A stretch of DNA of 64,000 nucleotides from Flaccisagitta enflata. Lineage: Eukaryota > Chaetognatha > Sagittoidea > Aphragmophora. The notes beneath the pieces are model-generated. The model did not search any database, was not told the origin of the DNA, and saw nothing but the letters and a program-made list of their open reading frames with translations. This document shows positions 24,533-37,999 of the stretch, piece by piece. Every line of letters starts with the position of its first letter. Position 1 is the stretch's first letter. Position numbers and translations under genes: made by a program. The DNA lies in contig OZ231127.1 of assembly GCA_965153355.1 (NCBI GenBank), positions 41,602,001 through 41,666,000 on the forward strand, written 5' to 3'.

Positions 24533-24961
24533 CTGTGTCGGAAGGTCGGTCCGTCGGTCGATAACTTCTTCCAAATGTGAGCTTTCTTTTATACTTAACT
24601 GCCCCTGCCCGCCCGTTCGCGATTGGGGCCCGTGTATACGGCCTTGTTCAATCCCTTATCTCTGAAGATTTCTTGAATATCAAGAAGATGCATCCTTTGC
24701 AAAAGGTAATGAAAATGACGGTTAAGAGGTTGTTGATATGGTACATTATTGTAAACAAGGTCGGATAAACGGCTACCCAAGTCGTGCGCGGGAGGGCAGG
24801 GGCAGCGAAAAAACAGGCTAACCAAGCATTTGGTTAGGGGCAAAGATGTAAAAACTGACCTAGAAATACCAAAAAAAATAAAGTATTACAGACCATCAGA
24901 CTGATTGAACGACGGACCCAACGACATAGGGATGAAGAGTCGGGTGCTTGCGACTTAAAAA
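24533..24961. mobile_element. Two family 1 copies in opposite orientation
   Basis: A minus-strand copy (about 24533-24668; GTCGGTCCGTCGGTCG, then CGTGTATACGGCCTTGTT) and a plus-strand copy (24755-24961; TCGGATAAACGGCTACCC, ending in hairpin GTCGGGTGCTTGCGACTTAAAAA). The same pair, reversed, lies at 61.09-61.62 kb in the other arm. Confidence 0.8.
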
Positions 24962-25164
24962 GATTGCAGAGATTACCAGAACACTACACACGACACAGTG
25001 GGACAAGATTATCCAAGTTAAACTTTTTTCTGGGGGGGGGGGAGTATTGGCAATGCGAATTTGGCTTCGAAGTTGTTGATATTAAGGGAATATGAAAGGA
25101 ATAAATTAAAGGAATTGAAGGAATGAAGGATATTAAAGGATATAGTTGTTCTCTTTTTTTTTGG

Positions 25165-25675
25165 CAGCGGCCCCAAAGGGATCGATGACCTGTGCTTTCA
25201 CACAGAGGAATTTCCTCCTTCTCCTTCTTTTCTTCCTACCTCTCCCCCCCCCCCCATAAAATCCTAGCCTCAAGGCCCAAATCCTAGTCTCGAGGCCCAA
25301 ATACCAGTCTCAAGGCCTGAACTCCAGCCTTGAGACTCAAATCCCAACCTCAAGGCTCAAATCCCATCCTTGAGGCCTAAATGCCACCCATGAGGCCCAA
25401 ATCCCAGCCTAAAGGGTGAAATTTGAGCCTTGAGGATGGGATTTGAGCCTCAAGGCTGGGATTTAGGCCTTGAGACTGGGGTTTGGGCCTCGAGACTGGG
25501 ATTTGGGCCTTGAGGCTAGGATTTGAGTGGGGGGCGTATGGTGGAGGAGGAGAGGGAGGAGGAGGAGGAAAAGGAGAAGGAGAAAATTCCCACATGTGAA
25601 AGCATAGGTCGCTGCCCTGTTCCCTCCTAACTCAAAGAACAACCTTCTTAGGCAGGGCACGTGTACCGCTGACCA
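25165..25675. mobile_element. Family 2 element with inverted 20-bp minisatellite
   Basis: The left end is GGCAGCGGCCCCAAAGGG. The core is a CCTCAAGGCCCAAATCCCAG-type array that reverses strand at about 25420. The right end is CTGCCCTG, a loop, then GGCAGGGCACGTGTACCGCT. The ends and the core can fold back on themselves. The counterpart in the other arm is at 58.57-59.06 kb. Confidence 0.8.
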
Positions 25676-25713
25676 TCTAACGCTTTTGCGACTGTTAGCG
25701 TTTGTGTGAAAAA

Positions 25714-25997
25714 AACTAGCCCGACCGGGCAAAGATGCGTCCGGACTGTGTCGCTGCGTGTATTGATCATGTGTAGAGACAGATAGACAAACAGACGGGA
25801 AAAACGACTGAGTAGTAAAGGAGGCTCTCAAAACATGTTGGTTTATCATTTGTTTCGGTATAGGATCTCACCGTGGCCAAAAACAGCCGAGAAACGCGGT
25901 TTTTGCACAGGCGTAACGGACCGACCGACGGACCGACCGACGGACGGACGGACAGACCCTTTTATAGAGATGCGTTCCTGACGGACGCATCTAAAAA
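25714..25997 (+). mobile_element. Family 1 element (AGATGCGTCC type), present only in the left arm
   Basis: 5' arm AGATGCGTCC near 25733, a GACCGACGG core, and 3' arm GGACGCATCT followed by AAAAA. The arms pair at 10 of 10 positions. The other arm reads straight through the site at about 58530 (GTGTGAAAAAAATTGTG in reverse complement). Confidence 0.85.
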
Positions 25998-26064
25998 CTG
26001 TGTAAAAGCCTTTGCCCTTAATTTTGTCAGTCTGAAAAAATGCTAGTTGTAATTCCTCTCGTAA

Positions 26065-26185
26065 ACAAGGCCGGATACACGACCACGCCAGTCGCGTGGG
26101 AGTGGGAAAGGGCCATATTTGAGATCACTGGACAATTCGGGCAGGAGCACTGTGGTCACAGAGTCTCGTAGCACGCGACTAAAGA
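26065..26185 (+). mobile_element. Family 1 element lacking its tandem-repeat core
   Basis: 5' arm AGTCGCGTGG, GGGCAGGAGCAC block and 3' GCACGCGACTAAAG. The counterpart in the other arm (58273-58463) still has the GTCGGTC core, so the core was lost here or expanded there. Confidence 0.8.
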
Positions 26186-26253
26186 CGAATGGCCTTTAAT
26201 TTGTGTGACTACTGAGGGAAACAAAATGCTAGCTTTTGACTGAAAAGGGAAAG

Positions 26254-26308
<55 letters not shown>

Positions 26309-26444
26309 GCCTGCAGTTGCGCAATTTCTCCTTTCTTCTCTCTAGCCTAGTGGATGACTGTCATTGAATTTTATCGTTTCAACAGTTATTTGCTTTTTTG
26401 TCGGCGATACGGCTCCTTTAGATAGATTTCAAGAGTAAGAGAGA

Positions 26445-26452
<8 letters not shown>

Positions 26453-26525
<73 letters not shown>

Positions 26526-26536
26526 CAGAGAGACAA

Positions 26537-26605
<69 letters not shown>
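26453..26605. repeat. (GA)n and (ACAG)n microsatellites
   Basis: A GA array (26453-26522), then an ACAG tetranucleotide array (26530-26605). In the other arm the matching site has a CT array of about 225 bp and a GTCT array. Confidence 0.95.
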
Positions 26606-26606
<1 letters not shown>

Positions 26607-26699
26607 GAAGACAGAGAAAGAGGCAGAGACCGAAAGAGAAAGAGAGACCGAGAAACAGTGACAGAGACAGAGAACAGCATGCAGCAGACCTTATTTCGG

Positions 26700-27360
26700 T
26701 GAGCAGAGCGAGTAAATAAATGTCGTACTGCGTTTTTTCAAGTGTAAGTCGACAAGTTTACAGAAATTTCCCCGTCACGAAATTTATTTTTTTTTTTTTT
26801 TTTAGCAACGAAATGCTTTTCTTCAAGAATATTTTATTGCGTTTACGGTTATGATAGGTTACTACGGCCAACTTCGTTATGCACATTAGAGGTGAAAAGA
26901 CCGTCAACGTGCTTCAGTAGCTTGGAAGAAAATCAGAGTCAAATGAAAAAAAGATTTTTATCTATTATGGCCAAAGTACTTACATGATTGCCAAACAACT
27001 TACCCAGGATTTATCCAGGGCTTGGATGGTTATTCATGCAAAATTTCAGAAAATTTCATTGAATAGTTTTTTAGCTATGCTGATTTAAAATTTTTGGGTA
27101 GGTAGGCTGGTTTGGGTGGTTGCACTATCGGAATTTTTTAAAATTTTCACTCACCAGTAGACAAGGTCATATGATGTTACCATACAAAAAATCAAGTCAA
27201 TCGATCAATCCGTTCATGAGATATGAGCTTTCAAACTTCAGGTAAAAAAGGTCACGACGATTTCCACCACTCATAGAAAAAAAACTCACAAATACGTTTC
27301 GTTCTCTGACTTGGCGTATTTCATGCTTGAACGCTCATGAAATCATGAACTAAGTGTCGT
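26700..27360. other. Left-arm segment without a clear partner in the right arm
   Basis: About 650 bp of mostly AT-rich sequence, missing or replaced in the other arm near 57.54-57.6 kb. No gene or TIR was recognised. Confidence 0.5.
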
Positions 27361-27365
27361 CTCTT

Positions 27366-27508
27366 GGCCGGATACACGGCAATCCAGTCGCGGACGGTTG
27401 GGCAGGGGCAGTAATGCGAAAACCGCTTGGAATTCAAAAAAGTGACGGTCGGACGGACCGACCTACCGACCGAGACAGCAAGGTGTAGTCGCGTGTCCGC
27501 GACTAAAA
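27366..27508 (+). mobile_element. Family 1 element (AGTCGCGGAC type)
   Basis: 5' GGCCGGATACACGG, arm AGTCGCGGAC, GGGCAGGGGCAGTA block, a GACCGACC core, and hairpin GTCGCGTGTCCGCGAC followed by TAAAA. Arms pair at 10 of 10 positions. Confidence 0.88.
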
Positions 27509-27747
27509 TTATAGCAACAGGGGACTCCCTTCGGACCGGCCACGTTCAAAAGTTGTATCGGAAAATTCCGATAGACAGACAAAGACGAGCGAAGGTTTAT
27601 ATCTATTTAAGGTAATGAACATACCGAATACGGTACAGTCGCTTTTGCAGGTAGGGTTGTTTACCAACCTTCCACACATAAAATTGGGGACCGAAGTCAA
27701 CTTCTGCACATTATCTAGACGTTTCCGGAATGCCGCTTGGGCCGAAA

Positions 27748-27957
27748 ACAAAGCCGGATACACGGCTACCCAAGTCGCGTGCGGGTGGGTAGGGGCAGTG
27801 ATGAAATAGACCAGCCATGCTGTTGGGCAAGAGCAGTATCACCAAAACCGCCTGTAAACGCCGAAAAAGCAAAGTGTTACCGACCGCTGGACGGACCAAC
27901 CGACCGGCTGACCGCCGGACAGAGCAGGTTGTAGAGTCGCGTGCACGCGACTAAAAA
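27748..27957 (+). mobile_element. Family 1 element (AGTCGCGTGC type)
   Basis: 5' CCGGATACACGGCTACCC, arm AGTCGCGTGC, GGGTGGGTAGGGGCAGTG, a GACCAACCGACC core, and hairpin GTCGCGTGCACGCGAC followed by TAAAAA. Arms pair at 10 of 10 positions. This is the best-preserved copy for defining the family. Confidence 0.9.
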
Positions 27958-28093
27958 GGAGGTATTTCCGGTGTGAGGAAGATCGATCGATTTGTTTTAT
28001 TATCTACATGAAGAAGAAACATGAATGGCGCTGAAAAAAGAATAATGGGTGACATTTCTCTGAAGGAAAATCATACTCTTTGTCCTTGGCGAA

Positions 28094-28774
<681 letters not shown>

Positions 28775-28974
28775 GTGCTGATGTTTTCCAATTGCTGAAT
28801 TACCATAACATTTAAACTAAACCATACCATCATCAATTCTGATTATCTTAAAAAAGTAAAAATGGAAAACGCTGACGAGTGACCAACTTTGTTTTGGTCC
28901 TTGTTTGGACCATGTATAGCCAATTGGCCATTGGTCCGCAGAAAACTCATTCTCCATAGCCAGGAACGAAAAAA

Positions 28975-29228
28975 ACAAGGCCGGATACACGGGCCCAGAC
29001 GGTGCGCCTGACCTTATTAATTCTTACCCCGAGCTCTATCAGACCTATTCCCGGCTCTATCAGACCTATCCCCAGCTCTTACAGACCTAACCGTTGCTGA
29101 ATATCTTAATGAATGAAATGACGAGTAACATGTTCAGCAATTTTAAATTCAAGCGTTACCGACCGACGGAATGACCGACCGACGGACGGAGTGTGCCTCT
29201 TCTTGAGGTGCTATGGCGCACCTAAAAA
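28975..29228 (+). mobile_element. Family 1 element (GGTGCGCC type)
   Basis: 5' ACAAGGCCGGATACACGG, arm GGTGCGCC, a GACCGACGGA core, and 3' stem AGGTGCTATGGCGCACCT followed by AAAAAA. The 5' arm pairs with GGCGCACC at 8 of 8 positions. An internal CTCTATCAGACCTATCCC repeat (three to four units) is present. Confidence 0.88.
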
Positions 29229-29619
29229 AGGAAAGGCCTGGATTTCTTCTAACGGAAGAAATCTTCGCTGATGCAATGGCTCTCTAAACTCTCCTAAACC
29301 CTTCGTTTCATTGCCTTACCCATTTCCTTACCCATTGCTTCACCCATTGGCAGGGTCGGAAAAGACATCAAGGATAAAAAAAACGCACCATTCTTTTGGA
29401 AGCTTTCCCATTTCAGTGTTAAGTCTATGTTCTCGTTTTCCTTCTCTCACTGTCTGGATGTCTGTCTGTCTTTTTTTTCGTCTCTTACTGTCTTCTCCCG
29501 TCCCTTTTGTCTACGTGCTCATTCTGTTTGCTGTGAATATGATGATCTTTCTGTATCCTTTGTATGCCTAAATCGATTCTTAGTCGCATCCACAGTCAGT
29601 GGACGAAACGATATAGGTA

Positions 29620-31689
29620 TATATGAAAGTTGGACAACACTACTACTCAACCCTACTTTACTTAAGGATGAGAGCCTTTGGAGCTCTCACTGGTGTTTAA
29701 TCCGGACCCATCACAACTATCCTTAGTATTCAAAATAACTAAGTCTATCTCAATATAATCATGAAATAATTCAAAACAACAATCCAACCAGGAACCAACC
29801 AGGAAAAAATCAATAATTCTAACCTGTTTGCTACAAGTACCAGTGACAAGAAAGAGTACCAGATGATTGTGCTGTTTTGGACCACACATCCATCTGATCT
29901 TCCCATTGTAAAAGGTTCATGCAACCCACAACCTAAAATCAAAATCCTTTCCACTGATTGAGACCATTCCCTCAAACATTCCATGTCAACCCAAAATAAA
30001 AAGATGCAAAGTAGTCCCTATTATTTATAGTGAACAAATAACCAAATGATGATGTAGCTATCCAAAGATAATCTAGATATCAAAGGCAATGTTGTTAAAA
30101 ACCATACCATTAGAGGCAAGAATCGAGAATCAACCATTTGGGATCGCCGGCATTCTATACCATGGCACTGAAATATATGAAAGTTGGACAACACTACTAC
30201 TCAACCCTACTTTACTTAAGGATGAGAGCCTTTGGAGCTCTCACTGGTGTTTAATCCGGACCCATCACAACTATCCTTAGTATTCAAAATAACTAAGTCT
30301 ATCTCAATATAATCATGAAATAATTCAAGACAACAATCCAACCAGGAACCAACCAGGAAAAAATCAATAATTCTAACCTGTTTGCTACAAGTACCAGTGA
30401 CAAGAAAGAGTACCAGATGATTGTGCTGTTTTGGACCACACATCCATCTGATCTTCCCATTGTAAAAGGTTCATGCAACCCACAACCTAAAATCAAAATC
30501 CTTTCCACTGATTGAGACCATTCCCTAAAACATTCCATGTCAACCCAAAATAAAAAGATGCAAAGTAGTCAGCACATCCCCATTATTTATAGTGGCACTG
30601 AAATATATGAAAGTTGGACAACACTACTACTCAACCCTACTTTACTTAAGGATGAGAGCCTTTGGAGCTCTCACTGGTGTTTAATCCGGACCCATCACAA
30701 CTATCCTTAGTATTCAAAATAACTTACTCTATCTCAATATAATCATGAAATAATTCAAGACAACAATCCAACCAGGAACCAACCAGGAAAAAATCAATAA
30801 TTCTAACCTGTTTGCTACAAGTACCAGTGACAAGAAAGAGTACCAGATGATTGTGCTGTTTTGGACCACACATCCATCTGATCTTCCCATTGTAAAAGGT
30901 TCATGCAACCCACAACCTAAAATCAAAATCCTTTCCACTGATTGAGACCATTCCCTCAAACATTCCATGTCAACCCAAAATAAAAAGATGCAAAGTAGTC
31001 AGCACATCCCCATTATTTATAGTGAACAAATAACCAAATGATGATGTAGCTATCCAAGGATAATCTAGATATCAAAGGCAATGTTGTTAAAAACCATACC
31101 ATTAGAGGCAAGAATCGAGAATCAACCATTTGGGATCGCCGGCATTCTATACCATGGCACTGAAATATATGAAAGTTGGACAACACTACTACTCAACCCT
31201 ACTTTACTTAAGGATGAGAGCCTTTGGAGCTCTCACTGGTGTTTAATCCGGACCCATCACAACTATCCTTAGTATTCAAAATAACTAAGTCTATCTCAAT
31301 ATAATCATGAAATAATTCAAGACAACAATCCAACCAGGAACCAACCAGGAAAAAATCAATAATTCTAACCTGTTTGCTACAAGTACCAGTGACAAGAAAG
31401 AGTACCAGATGATTGTGCTGTTTTGGACCACACATCCATCTGATCTTCCCATTGTAAAAGGTTCATGCAACCCACAACCTAAAATCAAAATCCTTTCCAC
31501 TGATTGAGACCATTCCCTCAAACATTCCATGTCAACCCAAAATAAAAAGATGCAAAGTAGTCAGCACATCCCCATTATTTATAGTGAACAAATAACCAAA
31601 TGATGATGTAGCTATCCAAGGATAATCTAGATATCAAAGGCAATGTTGTTAAAAACCATACCATTAGAGGCAAGAATCGAGAATCAACC
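29620..31689. repeat. Four-copy tandem array, about 560-bp unit, left arm only
   Basis: Copies begin at TATATGAAAGTTGGAC at 29620, 30174, 30604 and 31166. Unit lengths are 554, 430, 562 and 524. Copy 2 lacks about 130 bp, and copy 4 ends early. Copies are nearly identical. A 79-codon minus-strand frame is kept in all copies except where a single base differs, but it has no recognised domain. The other arm has no trace of the unit at about 55930. Confidence 0.92.
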
Positions 31690-31884
31690 TTGACCTTGAT
31701 CTAACATACTGCTCATAAGCAAAATATTTATGCAACAATCAGTTGTTCAAACTACAAAATGTTGTATGTAACATCTGGTTGTTAAAATTACAGCTGGCTG
31801 TAATGGTACAATTTTGTAACATTACAGCCATGTGTTTATTTCAACTTATACTTATTGCATAAGATATTTTGTTTACTATCAATA

Positions 31885-32495
31885 CTACCTAGGAAATAAA
31901 TATAGAATCAACTTCAATTTAAGATATCTCGGCTTTAAAAAACGCCAGATAACTTTGTAAAAAGATCAAATTAATCTACATCGAAAAATCTACAAAATGA
32001 GTGCAATCTGGCACCTGTAGCTTTTTTCGATTAGAAATGACAAGCAAATGCGTGAAAACAGTCATTTTGAAATTTGCAAAAAAATTGATGAGGTAGGATT
32101 GAAAGTAAATTAGAGACACCTTCAATTTAGATTATCTCAGCTTCCGGAGAGGCTAGAGAGTTTTTAAAAAAAAGCAAATTAATCTTTGTCAAAAAATCTA
32201 CAAGATGAGCGCAATCTGGTCACTGTAGATTTAACCGTTTAGAAACGACAAGCAAAAAAGTAAAAACATGTCTTTGATATCATTAGTCCATAGGAGTCTA
32301 ACAAAAGCAGTGGAACAATAGCATGATTTTAGGGAAAAAATGGTTTACAAATTGCCTCCCAGATGTAAAACCGGATAAGTTAATTAAGAAAAAGGTTATG
32401 TGAAATACTAGTACAATCAGTAGAATGTTTTATGTGATGTAAGGATGAGAAATCAAACAATTCTTCTGTTGATTCTATATTTATTTCCTAGGTAG
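31885..32495. mobile_element. Non-autonomous TIR element with TA target duplication, left arm only
   Basis: 611 bp with perfect 28-bp inverted ends starting CTACCTAGGAAATAAAT. TA flanks both sides (31883-31884 and 32496-32497). The empty site is preserved in the other arm near 55740 (CAATATGTTGG in reverse complement). This is Tc1/mariner-like by target choice. It contains two copies of a module with AAATTAATCTACATC and TCTACAAAATGAG, also present in the element at 16.2-17.4 kb. Confidence 0.9.
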
Positions 32496-32599
32496 TATAT
32501 TGGATCAAAACCAACAGTATGATAAGTATACCTATTATGTTTTGTCTGCTGACTGTCCATGCGTGTGCATGGGCTTGTAATCGTCTGTCTATTCTTTTA

Positions 32600-32840
<241 letters not shown>

Positions 32841-33134
32841 CTGCTTTTATCTTGGTCCGTTCGTTTTCCCTTTTTTCTCCCCCTCGTTTTTGAAGCTTTA
32901 GAGTTCTTTCTACTGACCTCAACTGTCATTATTCAGAACAAAGGGTGTCATAAAAAATTTCTTGGTCCGGACTTCTCTCGTAAAAATGTTTTTCTCCGGT
33001 TCTTCTTCTGTACTCTATCCCATTTTCTTCTCTTATCTTACATTCCTTGTCTGTCTGTCTGTTTCCAACTCTCTTCTGTCTTTGTGTCGCTTCAATGACT
33101 CTGTCTCTGTCTGTCTGTGTCGCTCTGTGTCTGA

Positions 33135-33531
<397 letters not shown>

Positions 33532-33914
33532 GATAAGTTTTTTTCCCTTATTTATGAGAAAGGGACCTGTGAAGACGGTGATGGTGCTATTGAGACACGG
33601 GATTGTGACATTTAGTGGTTTCCTGATCGAAAACAAACCGACATCAGGTTCAAGAAGAAGAGTGGTTGTGTCTCTGAGAAAGCAATGACCTGTCCGTCAT
33701 TTTTCTTGATTTCCTCTTTCTTGTTATTACTTATCTTTCTTTCGCTCTCTTTGTTTCATTCTGTCTTTCGGGAGTAGTAACAATTTTTCTAGAATATTCC
33801 TTGCCATGCGCCTCCTTTGTCGACGGATTTCAACAGTAATGAGGAATTTGAGGATAGACAAATTGTCATTGCAAATACCCGAATTATTTCATTTTAAGTT
33901 TCAAAATTCAATTT

Positions 33915-33923
33915 TCTTTCTTC

Positions 33924-33993
<70 letters not shown>

Positions 33994-34000
33994 ATCTTTT

Positions 34001-34080
<80 letters not shown>

Positions 34081-34100
34081 GCTTTCTTTCTTGCTTTCTT
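33915..34100. repeat. (CTTT)n microsatellite
   Basis: CTTT tetranucleotide array with a few GCTTT and ATCTTTTT interruptions. Confidence 0.97.
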
Positions 34101-34125
34101 TCTTTCGTCCTTCATTACTTTCTTT

Positions 34126-34252
34126 TTAGGTGCGACAAACCACCTTTATAACTGGCTGTGTCCGTTGGTTGGTCGGTTGGTCGGTCGGTCGATCAATCTG
34201 TCGGTAACGTTCTACAATCCACACGTCGCACCTTATTGGCATACTTGGCCTT
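34126..34252 (-). mobile_element. Family 1 element (AGGTGCGAC type)
   Basis: Terminus TTTTTAGGTGCGAC, a GGTTGGTCGGTCGGTC core, and on the other side CGTCGCACCTTATTGG. Read on the minus strand, the 5' arm AGGTGCGAC pairs with the 3' arm GTCGCACCT at 9 of 9 positions. The homologous copy at 54212-54344 has one mismatch. Confidence 0.85.
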
Positions 34253-34469
34253 TTTTCTTCATTCCTTTCTTTCTTTCTCTCTTTCTTCATTTCTTTCTTT
34301 CTTACATTCATTCTTCCTGTTTTTCATTTTCCCCTTGTTTCTAAATTTATTTTTTTGTTTGTTCTTTCTGTCTTGTTTACTAATTCTTTTGCATTCTCTC
34401 TTATTATTTTCATGATATTTACAGTTCATTCTATATTTGCCTTTCTTTGTTTCTTTGTTTTTTTGTTTG

Positions 34470-34765
<296 letters not shown>

Positions 34766-35013
34766 CTTCCTCTGTTCCTTTATTCCCAGGTGCTTCCAGT
34801 CCCCGCGCTGCTGTATATGACAGGTCGTAAAGAAAATCGCCAAGGTTAGCAGTACATCAACATTCACTCAGAAAGCGGTTCGACCAATAGTTGTGAATGG
34901 AAAAATCGCATACGTATACACAGCGATGATGTGTTACAATTTTTTTCAATGTTTGTGCCGGGAAACGCGGCAGATGTTAGCAAGGATCGGATTCATATTC
35001 ACCGTGTCCGCGT

Positions 35014-35213
35014 TTTTAGTTGCGGACACGCAACTCTATAAGAGCCTTTGTCCGTCCGTCCATCGATCCGTCCGTCCGTCCGTCCGTCCGTCCGTCCGTC
35101 CGTCCGTCCGTCCGTCCGTCCGTCCGTGAGCACGAGTCGAAAAGTGTGAAAAAGCGCATTTCCGCCCCTGCCCACCCGTCCGCAACTGGTATTGGCCGTG
35201 TATCCGGCCTTGT
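35014..35213 (-). mobile_element. Family 1 element (AGTTGCGGAC type) with (CCGT)n core
   Basis: Terminus TTTTTAGTTGCGGACACG and hairpin GTTGCGGACACGCAAC, a CCGT core at 35046-35127, the CCCCTGCCCACCCGTC block, arm GTCCGCAACT and GTGTATCCGGCCTTGTTT. Arms pair at 10 of 10 positions. Confidence 0.9.
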
Positions 35214-35659
35214 TTGTTGTCTCGTGCGCACAAGTCGCTATATTATTGCTTGGGCAGTGAATTGTAGATTGTTCGTTGTTAATTGGTCTGTCTTTCTCTA
35301 AATTACAGTTGCTCCTGCCCCTTTATTAAAGGGCTTTAAAACATTATTAGTCGCGACCGTGCTGTGTCGGTAGGTTGGTCCGTCCGACCGTCCTTCGGTC
35401 CGTCTGTAACAATCCTGAATGATAATCTTTTCTTGTCTTTTTTTTTTTTAGTGTTATAGGTCATTGTAAGCAATGTAAGTGGGAAATACTGTTTTACTGT
35501 GGTTTAGGAGTACTGTAGTACTGCCCCTGCCCATTCGTCCGCGACTTTTGCCCTGTTTTGGTGATCAGCAAACTTCGGATTTAGCTATTCACATCTCTAC
35601 CGACTAAACTCTAACCGACCTACATAGAATTAAACCAACCTACATCCACGCTTTTACTA

Positions 35660-35806
35660 AACAAGGCCGGATACAGTCGCGTGCGGGTGGGCAGGAGCAG
35701 TGCAGGAGAAGGTCACTAGAGCATTTGGGCTGGATCGGTAAGCAGGCCGACCCACCGACCGACCGACATAGCGGGGTGTAGAGTCGCGTAGCACGCGACT
35801 AAAAAA
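35660..35806 (+). mobile_element. Family 1 element (AGTCGCGTGC type)
   Basis: 5' ACAAGGCCGGATACAGTC, arm AGTCGCGTGC, GGGTGGGCAGGAGCAGTG, a GACCGACCGAC core, and hairpin GTCGCGTAGCACGCGAC followed by TAAAAA. Arms pair at 10 of 10 positions. Confidence 0.88.
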
Positions 35807-35837
35807 AGTTTTAGTTCTGGAGGATGTTCACGGTCAG

Positions 35838-35950
35838 TGCTAAAGCATTGCTTAGCAAGTCTTGAGCAATGCTCAAGCATGCTCAAGCAATGCTCAAGCA
35901 ATGCTCAAGCATGCTCAAGCAATGCTCAAGCATGCTCAAGCAACGATCGT
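35838..35950. repeat. AAGCAATGCTC minisatellite
   Basis: Seven or so AAGCAATGCTC/AAGCATGCTC units flanked by GGAGGATGTTCACG and its inverted form CGTGAACATCCTCC. The flanks make it a foldback structure of about 130 bp. Confidence 0.8.
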
Positions 35951-36218
35951 GAACATCCTCCAGGCCTCCTTCGACATAAATTGAGTTAGAAAGACGGTCG
36001 CTAAAAACAAGAAGAAGCGGATGGTAAACACTGCGAGAAAATTGATCGGCGAAGTAACGCCTTAACAGAGAGAGCCACCTATCATGCTTTGGTCCATTGT
36101 TTTGGCGGGAAGAGAAAAGTGAAAAATTCTTAGTCGTTACAAAAGTTTTGATGAATGCTTCCTCCTATGTCAAGGAAACCAAACTCTCCGGTTTTTGCTT
36201 TTCTATCGTTCCCTTATC

Positions 36219-36500
36219 TTTTTAGTCGCAGACTCGCGACTCAACACCTTGCCGTGTCGGTCAGTCCGTCCGTCCGTCCGTCCGTCCATCCGTCTGAAAA
36301 ATTTCTAAACGGTTTTCGTATTTCTGCTCCTGCACAACCGTCCGCGACTGGATTGTCGTGTATCCGGCCTTGTTTCTTTTTAGTCGCGGACACTTGGTCC
36401 GTCGGTCGGTCCGTCACATTTTTGAATTACGAGCGGTTTTCGCACTACTGCTCCTGCCCAACCGTCCGCGACTGGATTGCCGTGTATCCGGCCTTGTTCT
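36219..36500 (-). mobile_element. Two tandem family 1 copies (AGTCGCGGAC type)
   Basis: First copy 36219-36373: terminus TTTTTAGTCGCAGACTCG and arm GTCCGCGACT, one mismatch. Second copy 36376-36500: terminus TTTTTAGTCGCGGACAC, arm matched at 10 of 10, hairpin shortened. The inner edge of the left duplication arm falls in the CCGT core of the first copy, at about 36296. Confidence 0.85.
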
Positions 36501-36736
36501 CCGTCTCCTCCGATTCCTCATTTAGGTCGTGAACCTTTCATATGTAATTTTCTTTAATGTTCAAGTCGCTTGCCAGTATCTATGTGAGACTATGTCTGCT
36601 CGCTCAACCGGTAGGTGCGTATGACCGTCCATCTCCCGCACACTCTCGGCTCCCCCCTTTCTAAGCAACCCTATTCTTCTTTTCCAATCTCTTCTCTCTC
36701 TCTCTCTCTCTCTCTTTCTATTTTTGTCTACGTCTG

Positions 36737-36844
<108 letters not shown>

Positions 36845-37148
36845 AACACCAATTGCGGCTTGCGCAAAACAGAGATAAAATATGGCAAAAAAGAGGGAAT
36901 GAGAATGAGGATCCCCAAGGATGAAGCATTGAGACTGACCATGAAAGCAAAAGCAAATAAATGGCCACGAACAGTATGATCACTCTTACATGATACTCAG
37001 TAGAAATTTCTAATATGTTAAGTTGATGATGAGCTGCAGGATGGAATATACTGTGTAACACCCTACACAGGAGGTATGCAATATACGTACTAGTATTGGT
37101 AGGCTTTGTGGATGCTTTTCAGTTGTAGAGGCTCGGGTTTTTTTTTTT

Positions 37149-37153
<5 letters not shown>

Positions 37154-37211
<58 letters not shown>

Positions 37212-37215
37212 CTCG

Positions 37216-37259
<44 letters not shown>
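37154..37259. repeat. (CT)n microsatellite
   Basis: CT array with a short GCTCTC variant block in the middle. Confidence 0.95.
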
Positions 37260-37262
<3 letters not shown>

Positions 37263-37789
37263 CCTCTTGCCAAATCCTAGGACTTCTGTTTTTCATCACC
37301 GCTTGCCCTGAAAGTCGGATATTCCTTGTTTTCAGGTGTGGGGTGGGTGGAGGTGTGGATGGGGCTAGTACACCCCTGACCACCCGTCCGCAATGATCTC
37401 GTGACCCCGCGTCACTTGTTATTCAATATGCTATGCTATGTTAATAATGGGTATTGTTTGTCTGCCTTGCTTTTTAAATCATACCGAACTGCATCTGCTC
37501 TTTTTCCATACTTCGAGATTTTTTTAGAGGCAGTAAGTAAATAATAATTTACAAATTATAGCAGGGGTGTATATAGTTCCTTGACCTTTGATTAATTTCC
37601 CCCCTGCCTTTGATTTTCTTCCCCGCGAGGCGTTGCGTCGCGTTACAAAATCTATGATTTCCCTCCCCAAATAGCAATAAAACAGAGTTTTAAGGTTCAA
37701 ATAGTGTTAAATTGTGTTACACTAATCAGTTTTTATGATTTGGTACTGCAAAATGTTTTAGTTTCCCCAAACCTTCTTTTTTTTCTCTT

Positions 37790-37999
<210 letters not shown>

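Noticed and set aside
29662-29984. 75- and 79-residue minus-strand frames in the tandem array as a gene family
   Set aside because: The two frames overlap out of phase and neither has a recognisable domain; repeat identity alone explains conservation.
35838-35950. CRISPR-like array of short repeats
   Set aside because: Units are directly adjacent without spacers and the context is eukaryotic; it is a minisatellite.
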